A DNA stretch of 64,000 nt from Rhodospirillaceae bacterium (GTDB taxonomy: Bacteria; Pseudomonadota; Alphaproteobacteria; Rhodospirillales; Rhodospirillaceae), in the NCBI GenBank assembly GCA_019694335.1, contig JAIBCD010000004.1, positions 23,353-87,352 of the forward strand, written 5' to 3'. The notes beneath the pieces are model-generated. The model ran no database searches and was not told where the DNA came from. It worked only from the letters and a program-made list of their open reading frames with translations. Shown in pieces: positions 40,253-50,653 of the stretch (position 1 is the first letter of the stretch; each line of letters opens with the position of its first letter). The position numbers were made by a program, and so were the translations under genes.

Positions 40253-42160
40253 ATGGCCGAGACCGCTACACCTCCCAAAGAAACCAGTGGGCCCGAGACC
40301 CGCAACTTCCAGGCGGAGGTCGCGAAGCTGCTGGATATCGTCGTGCACTCTTTGTACTCCCACCGGGAGATTTTCCTGCGGGAACTGATTTCCAACGCTT
40401 CGGACGCTTGCGACAAGCTGCGCTATGCCGCGCTCACCGACCCCAAGCTGCGCGAAGGCGGGGAGGATTTCGCGATCCGGCTTTCGGTCGATCCCGCAGC
40501 CAAGACCCTCACCATCGCCGACAACGGCATCGGCATGAACCACGACGAGTTGGTCGCCAACCTCGGCACCATCGCCAAATCCGGCACCGCCGAATTCCTG
40601 AAGGCCGCATCCGCCAAAGACGGCAAGAAGGATGTCAACCTGATCGGCCAGTTCGGCGTCGGCTTCTATTCCGCGTTCATGGTGGCGGACAAAGTGGACG
40701 TGATTTCGCGCAAGGCCGGCGAGGAAAAAGGCTGGGTGTGGAGCAGCGCCGGCCAGGGTTCGTTCACCGTGGCCGAGTCACCCGGCGCCGCGCGCGGCGC
40801 TAGGATCGTCTTGCACATCAAGGACGATGCCAAGGAATTCCTGGAAGCGCAGCGCCTGCGCCATATCGTCAAGACCTACTCGGACCACATCGCCATTCCG
40901 GTGATCCTCGATCCGATTCCCCGGGAAAAGAAGGAAGGCGAGGAAGCGCCGCAGCCCGAAACCCTGAACTCCGCTTCGGCCTTGTGGATGCGCCCCAAGA
41001 ACGAGATCACCGCCGAGCAATACAAGGAATTCTATCATCACGTCGGCCACACCTTCGACGAACCGTGGCACACGCTGCATTTCCGCGCCGAAGGCGCGAT
41101 CGAATACACCGCGCTTCTGTTCATTCCGACGCAAAAGCCCTTCGACCTGTTCCACCCCGAACGCAAAAGCCATGTGAAGCTCTATGTGAACCGGGTATTC
41201 ATCTCCGACCAGATCGACACCCTGATGCCGCGTTACCTGCGGTTCGTGCGCGGCGTGGTGGACTCCTCGGACCTGCCGCTCAACATCAGCCGCGAGATGC
41301 TGCAGGACAACCCGGTGTTGCGCAAAATCCAGGCCGGCATCACCAAGCGCCTGCTCAAGGATCTGAAGGACCGCGCCGAGAACGCCGCCGAATACAAGAA
41401 ATTCTGGGACGCCTTCGGCGCCGTGTTCAAGGAAGGCCTCTACGAAGACTTCGAACGCAAAGAGGATTTGCTGGACCTGGCGCGCTTCAAGTCCACCGCG
41501 TCCGACGAGCTGATGTCCCTCAAGGACTACGTCGGCCGCATGAAGCAGGGCCAGGAGGCGATCTATTTCATCACCGGCGAAAACGCCGCCGCGCTCAAGG
41601 GCAGCCCCCAACTGGAAGGTTTCCTCGCCAAGGGCATCGAAGTGCTGCTGCTCACCGATCCCATCGATGAATTCTGGGTCGGCACCGTCGGCACCTACGA
41701 TAAGAAACAGTTCAAGTCGGTGGCGGAAGCCGGACCCGACCTGTCCGCCATCGCCGGCGGGGAGGACAAGGCCAAGACCGAAGCCGCGGCGGAATCGGTC
41801 AAAGGCGTGATCGAGAAGCTCAAGCAAAGCCTGGGCGAGAACGTGGCCGATGTGCGCGCCTCGACCCGCCTCACCGGCAGCCCGGTGTGCCTGGTGGCCG
41901 ACACCGGCGGCATGTCGCTGCACCTCGCGCGCATGCTCAAGCAGCATGGCGATGGCGCCTCCATGCCCATTCACCGGGTTCTGGAAATCAACCCGTCGCA
42001 CCCGTTGATCACCGGTATCGAGAAGCTGACCGGCGCGGACTTCGACGACGCGGCGTTCCTGCTGCTGGATCAAGCCCGCATCGTGGAAGGCGAGACCGTA
42101 CCCGACCCGGCCGCATTCGCCCGGCGCCTGTCGGCGGTCATGACGAAAGGTTTGGTTTAA
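40253..42160 (+). CDS. htpG: Hsp90 chaperone HtpG
   Basis: 635 residues, full length. The N-terminal GHKL ATPase shows VHSLYSHREIFLRELISNASDACDKLRY, DNGIGMNHDEL and the IGQFGVGFYSAFMV lid region. Middle and C-terminal dimerisation domains are complete. Heat-shock promoter at 40172-40200. SD GAGG lies 5 nt before the ATG at 40253. Confidence 0.97.
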   Translation: MAETATPPKETSGPETRNFQAEVAKLLDIVVHSLYSHREIFLRELISNASDACDKLRYAALTDPKLREGGEDFAIRLSVDPAAKTLTIADNGIGMNHDELVANLGTIAKSGTAEFLKAASAKDGKKDVNLIGQFGVGFYSAFMVADKVDVISRKAGEEKGWVWSSAGQGSFTVAESPGAARGARIVLHIKDDAKEFLEAQRLRHIVKTYSDHIAIPVILDPIPREKKEGEEAPQPETLNSASALWMRPKNEITAEQYKEFYHHVGHTFDEPWHTLHFRAEGAIEYTALLFIPTQKPFDLFHPERKSHVKLYVNRVFISDQIDTLMPRYLRFVRGVVDSSDLPLNISREMLQDNPVLRKIQAGITKRLLKDLKDRAENAAEYKKFWDAFGAVFKEGLYEDFERKEDLLDLARFKSTASDELMSLKDYVGRMKQGQEAIYFITGENAAALKGSPQLEGFLAKGIEVLLLTDPIDEFWVGTVGTYDKKQFKSVAEAGPDLSAIAGGEDKAKTEAAAESVKGVIEKLKQSLGENVADVRASTRLTGSPVCLVADTGGMSLHLARMLKQHGDGASMPIHRVLEINPSHPLITGIEKLTGADFDDAAFLLLDQARIVEGETVPDPAAFARRLSAVMTKGLV

Positions 42161-42167
42161 TTAATGT

Positions 42168-42220
42168 TCGGTCGCGGGTCCGGACTGAAAGCCGGCCCCC
42201 ACTTTTCTTGGATCCGCTCC
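42168..42220 (+). repeat. Intergenic palindromic repeat, copy 4
   Basis: Outer arms GCGGGTCC (42174-42181) and GGATCCGC (42210-42217) with one G-U; inner GAAA/TTTTC. Immediately after htpG. Confidence 0.8.
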
Positions 42221-42243
42221 GCCGGCCCGCTTGCTTGCAATCA

Positions 42244-42280
42244 CGTAACGCCGCCCCCACAAGGGCGGCGTTATGCTTTT
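42244..42280 (+). terminator. Intrinsic terminator after htpG
   Basis: 13-bp stem: 42244-42256 pairs with 42263-42275 (core TAACGCCGCCC with GGGCGGCGTTA, one G-U), loop CCACAA, followed by CTTTTG. It lies between repeat copy 4 and the lepB Shine-Dalgarno. Confidence 0.75.
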
Positions 42281-42310
42281 GGGAGTCGAGACCTGAGGGG
42301 GAGTTCTCCC

Positions 42311-43069
42311 ATGAACCGGACGGCGTCGTTCCTGTGGCACGAAGGCAAAGGCGTGGTGCTGGCGCTGGCCCTGGTGCTGGTGGTGCGCACCGTGGCAGCC
42401 GAACCTTATTCGGTCCCGACACCGTCCATGGTGCCGACCCTGATGGTGGGCGACACACTGGTGGCCACGAAATACGCCTACGGCTACAGCCGCTATTCCA
42501 TGCCGATCGGCGAGATCCCCATAACCGGCCGCGTACTGGACCGCATGCCGGAGCGCGGCGACGTGATCGTGTTCCGCCTGCCGCGCGACCCCTCGGTCAC
42601 TTATGTCAAGCGCGTCATCGGCCTGCCCGGCGACCGCATACAAATGAAAGAGGGCCGTCTTTACATCAATGGCGCGATGGCCGCGCGCCGCGAGGCGGGC
42701 ACGCTCGACACCGTCGTCCTCGGCCGCCCCGTCACGCTGCACCGCTATATCGAAACGCTGCCGGCCACGGGGAATCAAGCCGGCCGCGATCACGACATTC
42801 TGGAAATGTCCGACGACGATGCCCTGGATAACACCCGCGAATACACCGTACCCGCGGGCCAGTACTTCATGATGGGCGACAACCGCGACGATTCCCTGGA
42901 CAGCCGCGTCGCGGCGGCCGAAGGCGGCGTGGGCATGGTGTCCAAGGAATATCTGGTCGGCCGCGCCGACTTGGTGCTGTATTCGCGCGACCCCGACACC
43001 GCCTGGTGGAACCCCGCCAGTTGGGGCGAGATCGCCAAGCACCTGAGACTATTTACCCAGATCAGCTGA
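42311..43069 (+). CDS. lepB: Signal peptidase I
   Basis: Removes signal peptides from exported proteins. 252 residues. One N-terminal membrane segment (VVLALALVLVVRTVAA), catalytic Ser39 in TPSMVPTL and general base Lys100 in VKRVIGLPGDRI; GDNRDDSLDSR is the last family box. The ATG at 42311 has AGGGGGAG upstream (about 42297-42303). Its 3' end overlaps the convergent TPR gene by 21 nt. Confidence 0.95.
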   Translation: MNRTASFLWHEGKGVVLALALVLVVRTVAAEPYSVPTPSMVPTLMVGDTLVATKYAYGYSRYSMPIGEIPITGRVLDRMPERGDVIVFRLPRDPSVTYVKRVIGLPGDRIQMKEGRLYINGAMAARREAGTLDTVVLGRPVTLHRYIETLPATGNQAGRDHDILEMSDDDALDNTREYTVPAGQYFMMGDNRDDSLDSRVAAAEGGVGMVSKEYLVGRADLVLYSRDPDTAWWNPASWGEIAKHLRLFTQIS

Positions 43070-44436
43070 GACCTGGGCGACCACATCGTCCCACACGCCC
43101 TGACGGCCCTGCACATAGAATCGCAAGGTCGTGTACCACGGGTGCGCCGCGCCGGAGGCGCGATCTTGAGTAGCGCGGGCTTCGCCCGCGTGGCCGCTGA
43201 ACCAATACCAGATCCGCCCCGCCGCCTTGGGCAGCATCAGCTTCACCGGTTTTCCCAGCGCCGCCGCCATGTGGGCCGTGGTGTTGCTGACCGTGATCAC
43301 CTCGTCCATCGCCATGGCTTGCGCGGCGGCGGCATCGAGGTCGTTGGTGGCGTCGATCCCCACGTCGACATGGAGACCCGCCGTGTCCGGCACGGCGCCA
43401 TATTGCAAGCTCACGCAGAAAAGATCGTCACGCGCCAATAGCGGCTTCAGCGCCGCGAGCGGCATGGATTTCTGTGTCCCATAGTTCACGCCCGCGCTGT
43501 GCCAGGACAACCCGACAATGCGCCGCCCCGCCGCCAAAGCCCCGTACCGGGCGCGCAAGGCGGCGGCCCGTAGGGGATCGGCTTTGAGATAGCCGGTGAC
43601 CGCCGGCGTTCCGGGCGTGCCGCGCCGCAGCCGGCGCGCGGCGTCGGCTATGGTGACGTGGAAATCGATGCCCGTGGTCACCTCGCCGCGCCAGGGCTCC
43701 TGCCAGGGAACCACCGTCACCTCGGGGAACGAGCGCGCGAACAACGGCACGAGGCGCGCTTCGCACTCGACCACCAATGATGCGCCGAGGGCGCGCAGCT
43801 CGGGAATATGGCTCGCGAACATGATCTGCTCGCCGAGGCCTTGCTCGTAGGCCAGCAGCAGCTTCCTTCCCGCGAGCGGTTCGCCGCACCAGGGCGGTGA
43901 CGGCAATGGCCGCCGACCTTCGGGCCAGTGCTGGCGATGGCGGTGGGCGTAATCGGCCCAGGCCTCGTCCCAACGCCCGAGCGCGAACAGCGCCGATGCC
44001 CGGCCCAAAAGCGCCTGGAGGTGCCCCGGCTCCCGCGCCAGCATCTCCTTGAAATGCGCCACGGCATCCGCGGGCCGCCCGGCCCGGTCCAGCGCGCTGG
44101 CGAGATTGTAGCGGAACAGTTGGTTGGCGGGTTCCAGCGTCAGCGCCGCCGCGAAAGCGGGAATAGCCGCCGTGTCGTCGCCCTCGGCCACCAGCACGGC
44201 GCCGTGGTTGTTATGCAGCCCGGCGATCCCGCGCTCGATCTTCAGCGCGCGCGCGTAAAGATCCCTGGCGCGGACGAGATCGCCCCGGCCCTGCAGGATC
44301 TGCCCCAGGCTGACCAGGGCCGGTACGGATTGGGGGTCGCGGGCGAGCGTCTGCTCGAACAGCGCCGCGGCTTCGTCGATGCGCCCAGCCGCCTGAGCCG
44401 CGAATGCGCGGCTCAGGGGCTCGGTCGATTTCTGGC

Positions 44437-44440
<4 letters not shown>
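43049..44440 (-). CDS. TPR protein with glycosyltransferase-like C-terminus
   Basis: 463 residues. Residues about 1-170 are TPR repeats; the C-terminal half has the GT-B look of O-GlcNAc/heptosyl-type transferases: [39 protein letters not shown] and [23 protein letters not shown]. Start is TTG (44438-44440) overlapping the aconitase stop, which implies coupling. Between GRIWYWFSG and PWYTTLR an extra stretch of about 15 residues is encoded by a hairpin-rich segment. Confidence 0.75.
43174..43190. other. Hairpin within an extra segment of the TPR/GT-like gene
   Basis: CGCGGGC (43174-43180) and GCCCGCG (43184-43190), loop TTC. It lies inside the coding extension [17 protein letters not shown], which interrupts the usual family spacing. 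Confidence 0.6.
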
Positions 44441-47127
<2,687 letters not shown>

Positions 47128-47420
47128 GGGAGAGCCGCTCCTTTGTTTGTCTTCTTGGCGTGATTGTTTTTATGGACGCATCCGGGGGGACAGCGGACGA
47201 CGGGCAGACAGACAATCCCGGCGCGAGAATCCTCGCGGCCTGTCCTGGACACCCGTAACGCGACCCCCGGAAGCTTTGGGGCCATCATCCACATCCATCG
47301 CCCAAAGTCCAGGGCGCATCGCCTCGTTTATTGCTCCAACCCATTGAGGCGTATTGGAATTTACCGAACGATCCGAACCCAAAAAGTTGCCACATTTCGG
47401 GTGTGAACTACGGGTCATGG
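47128..47420. other. Intergenic region upstream of the ccm RNA candidate
   Basis: About 290 bp. It must hold the acnA promoter leftwards. Rightwards, TTGCCA (47387-47392) followed by TACGGG (47409-47414) at 16 nt could start the candidate RNA near 47421. No gene is visible. Confidence 0.4.
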
Positions 47421-47599
47421 GCAATAGCTAGGGCCTTTCCCCCAGGGCCCCAGCTTTCGGCAAGCCGGTTCCCCCAACCCCTTGCCACGGAGGACTGCCC
47501 AACAAACGCGGCCGGCGCACGCGGGAGGCGCGCATCTTTAAAAGATGCGGACTTCCCGCACCTTCTCCCCCAGAACCCTGCGCCGGCCGCATTTTTTTT
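47421..47599 (+). ncRNA. Candidate structured RNA with three C-rich segments upstream of ccmA
   Basis: Hairpin 1: GGGCCTT/AGGGCCC (47431-47450) with loop TCCCCC. Hairpin 2: GGCAAG/CTTGCC (47459-47486) with inner GGTT/AACC and loop CCCCC. Then GGAGGA (47490-47495) is exposed. Hairpin 3: GCGGGAGG/CTTCCCGC (47521-47559) topped by CGCATCTT/AAGATGCG. Single-stranded CTCCCCC follows, and a 12-bp GC stem (47508-47519 with 47579-47590) closes the 3' end with TTTTTTTT. No coding sequence is supported. Either an sRNA gene or the leader of the ccm operon. Confidence 0.55.
47508..47599 (+). terminator. Strong intrinsic terminator ahead of ccmA
   Basis: GCGGCCGGCGCA (47508-47519) pairs perfectly with TGCGCCGGCCGC (47579-47590), followed by A and eight T (47592-47599). 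The 60-nt interior carries another hairpin. It ends 32 bp before the ccmA start, so it is either the 3' end of the RNA gene or a conditional stop for ccmA. Confidence 0.8.
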
Positions 47600-47631
47600 G
47601 CTATGGTCCCCGCCGACGATCGGGGATTCCC

Positions 47632-48312
47632 TTGGAAACACAGACCTTTGCGCCAGCCACCTTCAGCGGAGACGGCCTCGCCTGCCGGCGCGGCGGCCGC
47701 TTGGTTTTTACACAGCTCGCTTTTCGCCTGGGTTCCGGGGATGCGGTGGTGCTTCGGGGGCCAAATGGCAGTGGAAAGACCACCCTTTTGCGCCTGATGG
47801 CCGGCCTTAGCCGGATTTCCGCGGGAAAAATGGCCTGGAACGGGGTCGAAATCGAGGATTTCGAGGCTCATGGGGCCAATTTGCGCTTTATTGGGCATCT
47901 AGATGCCGTGAAACCGGCCTTGACCGTGGCCGAGAACCTGAATTTCTGGCGCGACCTTTGGGGCAGTCCCTCCGGGGACGCCAAACAGGCCGCGACGAAG
48001 CTCGGCCTCGGCCATCTCGTCGATTTCCCCGCCCGCCTGCTGTCGGCCGGCCAGCGCCACCGCTTGGCGCTCGCGCGTCTCGTGGTCGCGCCCGCGCCGC
48101 TGTGGCTCCTGGATGAACCGGGCAACGCCCTCGACGACGCATCCCTGAACGCACTCGCCGCGATCATCGCCGACCACAGAAACCGGGGCGGCATGGTGGT
48201 GATCGCCAGTCATGGCTCCACCGTGGTCGAACGCGGCGCGGTGCTCGATGTCGGCGCGTTCACCCCCGCTTTCAAAAATGTTCAGGAAACGCACTGGAGC
48301 GAGGCGGTATGA
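47632..48312 (+). CDS. ccmA: Heme ABC exporter ATPase CcmA
   Basis: 226 residues with a TTG start at 47632 and GGGGA six nt upstream. Walker A GPNGSGKTTLL, signature LSAGQRHRLALARL and Walker B WLLDEPGNAL are intact. With CcmB and CcmC it transfers heme to CcmE. A longer in-frame reading from ATG 47545 would encode the terminator, so it is rejected. First gene of the ccm cluster; overlaps ccmB by 4 nt. Confidence 0.92.
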   Translation: METQTFAPATFSGDGLACRRGGRLVFTQLAFRLGSGDAVVLRGPNGSGKTTLLRLMAGLSRISAGKMAWNGVEIEDFEAHGANLRFIGHLDAVKPALTVAENLNFWRDLWGSPSGDAKQAATKLGLGHLVDFPARLLSAGQRHRLALARLVVAPAPLWLLDEPGNALDDASLNALAAIIADHRNRGGMVVIASHGSTVVERGAVLDVGAFTPAFKNVQETHWSEAV

Positions 48313-48974
48313 GCGTCTTCGCGGCGGTTCTGAAACGCGACCTCGCGCTCGCCCTCCGCCAGAGCGCGGATTCTTTCACCGTGCTCGCTTTCTTCGCGAT
48401 CGCGGTGGTGCTGTTTCCCTTGGGCGTCGGGCCTGAAAGCAACACGCTGGCGAAAATCGCCGGCGGCGTTTTGTGGGTTTCGGCCTTACTGGCGGCGCTT
48501 TTGTCGCTGGATCGGTTGTTCACGGTGGATTTCGAGGACGGAACCCTCGATCAACTGGTGCTCTCGGGCGAACCGTTGGTGTTCGTGGTGCTGGCCAAAA
48601 CCGCGGCCCACTGGCTGACCACCGGGCTGCCGCTGATCCTGCTGTCGCCGGTGCTGGCACTCACCCTGCATTTGCCCGGTGAAGGCTACGGTGCGCTGCT
48701 GGCGGCCCTGTCCCTGGGCACGCCGACCGTGAGCCTGATCGGCGCCGTGGGCGCGGCGCTGGTGCTGGGCAGCCGGCGCGGCGGGGTGTTGCTGTCGTTC
48801 CTGGTGCTGCCGCTTTACGTGCCGATCCTGATTTTCGGCACCTTGAGCGTGGAGGGCGCGATTCTGGGGGTTTCTGTGAAAGCTACGCTTTCGCTGCTCG
48901 GCGCCATGGCATCGTTCGCGGTCATCCTGGCGCCCTGGGCGGCTGCCGCCGCACTGCGGCAGGCGACGGAGTAA
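48309..48974 (+). CDS. ccmB: Heme ABC exporter permease CcmB
   Basis: 221 residues, about six membrane segments (LAFFAIAVVLFPLGVG, VLWVSALLAALLSLDRLF, LGTPTVSLIGAVGAALVLG, FLVLPLYVPILIFG and others). FEDGTLDQLVLSGEP is the conserved cytoplasmic loop. Overlaps ccmA by ATGA, so it is co-translated. Confidence 0.93.
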   Translation: MSVFAAVLKRDLALALRQSADSFTVLAFFAIAVVLFPLGVGPESNTLAKIAGGVLWVSALLAALLSLDRLFTVDFEDGTLDQLVLSGEPLVFVVLAKTAAHWLTTGLPLILLSPVLALTLHLPGEGYGALLAALSLGTPTVSLIGAVGAALVLGSRRGGVLLSFLVLPLYVPILIFGTLSVEGAILGVSVKATLSLLGAMASFAVILAPWAAAAALRQATE

Positions 48975-49114
48975 CGATTCCAGCCCTTTGGCTGCTGCCC
49001 TTGAGGTGAAGTGTTACGCGAGGACACGCCCTCAACGGCGCGCGCGTACGTGAATGCGGAAACACACGGAAGTTGTCGGAATCCAGCGGCTTGCGCCTTA
49101 TATTTAAGGGACAG

Positions 49115-49148
49115 ACGCGGCCTCCGGCTGATAAACCTCGGGCCGCGT
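49115..49148. repeat. Inverted repeat in the ccmB-ccmC gap
   Basis: ACGCGGCC (49115-49122) and GGCCGCGT (49141-49148), perfect over 8 bp, in the 210-bp gap before ccmC. TATATT at 49099-49104 just upstream could be a -10 element. It may be an independent leader for ccmC. Confidence 0.5.
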
Positions 49149-49184
49149 TCGGAAATAGCGAAGACGGCCCACTAAAGATCAAAC

Positions 49185-49919
49185 ATGCACAGGTTCGCCA
49201 ACCCCACCGCTTTCATGCGGATCGCCAACGCCATTTTCCCATGGGCGGCCGGTCTCGCAACGGTGCTGTTCGTCATCGGCCTGCCGGTCGCGCTGGTGAC
49301 CTCGCCGCCCGATTACCAACAGGGCGACAGCGTGCGCCTGTTCTACGTCCACGTTCCCTCCGCCTGGATCTCGATGCTGGTCTACGGAAGCCTGGCGCTG
49401 TCCAGCGCCGCCTTCCTGATCTGGCGCCATCCCATGGCCAGCGTCTCGGCCCGCGCCATCGCCCCGGTGGGCGCGATCTTCACCGCGCTGGCGCTGGTCA
49501 CCGGCGCGCTGTGGGGCCGGCCGATGTGGGGCGCCTACTGGGTGTGGGACGCGCGGCTCACCTCGGAACTGCTTCTGCTGTTCATCTACCTCGGCTACAT
49601 CGCCATCGCCGACGCCTTCGAGGATCCCGAGCGCGGCGACAAGGCCGCAGCGGTGCTGGGCGTGGTGGGATCGGTCAACCTGCCGATCATCCATTTCTCG
49701 GTCGAGTGGTGGAACACCCTGCACCAGCCGTCGATCATCAAAATGGACGGGTTCACCGTGGACGGTTCGATTCTGCTGCCCCTGTTCCTGATGCTGGGCG
49801 CCTTTACCTGCTACGCCGTGGCGATCTGGATCCTGCGCCTGCGCAGCGAACTGCTGGCGGTGAAACTGCGCAATGCGCGCATGAGCGAGGTCAACCTCGC
49901 CAGCGCGGCGGCGGAGTAG
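49185..49919 (+). CDS. ccmC: Heme-handling membrane protein CcmC
   Basis: 244 residues, six membrane segments. The heme-binding tryptophan-rich motif WGAYWVWDARLTS and the flanking histidines (FYVHVPSAW, VEWWNTLHQP) are complete. It loads heme on CcmE with CcmAB and CcmD. ATG at 49185. Confidence 0.95.
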   Translation: MHRFANPTAFMRIANAIFPWAAGLATVLFVIGLPVALVTSPPDYQQGDSVRLFYVHVPSAWISMLVYGSLALSSAAFLIWRHPMASVSARAIAPVGAIFTALALVTGALWGRPMWGAYWVWDARLTSELLLLFIYLGYIAIADAFEDPERGDKAAAVLGVVGSVNLPIIHFSVEWWNTLHQPSIIKMDGFTVDGSILLPLFLMLGAFTCYAVAIWILRLRSELLAVKLRNARMSEVNLASAAAE

Positions 49920-49923
49920 ACGC

Positions 49924-50103
49924 ATGGACAGTTTGACGACATTTTTCGAGATGGGCGGTTACGCGGCGTTCGTGTGGTCCGGCTACGGCCTCACCGCCGT
50001 GGCCATGATCGGCCTTCTGGTCGGATCCTTGCGCACCCTGCGCGCCCGCGAGAAGGAATTCGCCGCCGTGCGCCGCAATCGTCCCACGGGAGACGCGCAA
50101 TGA
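49924..50103 (+). CDS. ccmD: CcmD (small heme exporter subunit)
   Basis: 59 residues with one membrane helix (VWSGYGLTAVAMIGLLVGSL) and a basic tail (RTLRAREKEFAAVRRNR). ATG at 49924; stop TGA 50101-50103 overlaps the ccmE ATG (50100). It lies 4 bp after ccmC. Needed for release of holo-CcmE. Confidence 0.88.
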   Translation: MDSLTTFFEMGGYAAFVWSGYGLTAVAMIGLLVGSLRTLRAREKEFAAVRRNRPTGDAQ

Positions 50104-50642
50104 CCCGCAAACGCCGCCGCATGTATTTCCTTTTGCTGGGCCTCGCAGGGGTGGGCGCCGGCGTGGCGCTCGCGCTCAGCGCATTCCAGGACAGCATCGT
50201 ATTCTTCCGCAGCCCGACGGAAGTGGTCGAAGGCAAGGTCGCGACCGGCCAGCGCCTGCAGATCGGCGGCCTGGTGGAAGCCGGCAGCGTCGTGAAGGAC
50301 GGCCAGAACGTAAGCTTCGCCGTCACCGACATGGCCCATACGGTGAAGGTCAAATACACCGGCCTGCTGCCCGACCTGTTCCGCGAAGGCCAGGGCGTGG
50401 TGGCCGAGGGCAAGATGGAACACGGCGTGTTCATGGCCAGCACCATCCTCGCCAAGCACGACGAGAACTACATGCCCAAGGAAGTCGCCGACGCCCTGAA
50501 GAAGAGCGGGCATTGGCAAGAAGGCGGCGTTCCGGCGCCGCCGGGGCAAGAGGGCGGCGTTCAGGCGCCGCCACATCAAGACGGCGGCGTTCAAGCGCCG
50601 CCAGGGCAGGAAGGCGCCGGCCAATCCGCGCCTGGGAAGTAG
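50100..50642 (+). CDS. ccmE: Heme chaperone CcmE
   Basis: 180 residues. N-terminal membrane anchor (MYFLLLGLAGVGAGVALALSAF), OB-fold, and the covalent heme-binding His120 in AKHDENYMPKE. ATG at 50100 overlaps the ccmD stop. The C-terminus carries three ten-residue repeats of EGGVxAPPxQ type (residues 141-170) encoded by tandem 30-bp DNA. Confidence 0.95.
   Translation: MTRKRRRMYFLLLGLAGVGAGVALALSAFQDSIVFFRSPTEVVEGKVATGQRLQIGGLVEAGSVVKDGQNVSFAVTDMAHTVKVKYTGLLPDLFREGQGVVAEGKMEHGVFMASTILAKHDENYMPKEVADALKKSGHWQEGGVPAPPGQEGGVQAPPHQDGGVQAPPGQEGAGQSAPGK
50520..50609 (+). repeat. 30-bp tandem repeats in ccmE
   Basis: Three units (50520-50549, 50550-50579, 50580-50609) encode EGGVPAPPGQ, EGGVQAPPHQ and DGGVQAPPGQ. 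Each unit also holds the self-complementary GGCGGCG and CGCCGCC. Confidence 0.9.
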
Positions 50643-50653
50643 AAGGTCTCTCG

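Noticed and set aside
47545..47631. Earlier ATG start for ccmA
   Set aside because: It would put the terminator stem and T-run inside the coding sequence; the extra residues do not match CcmA.
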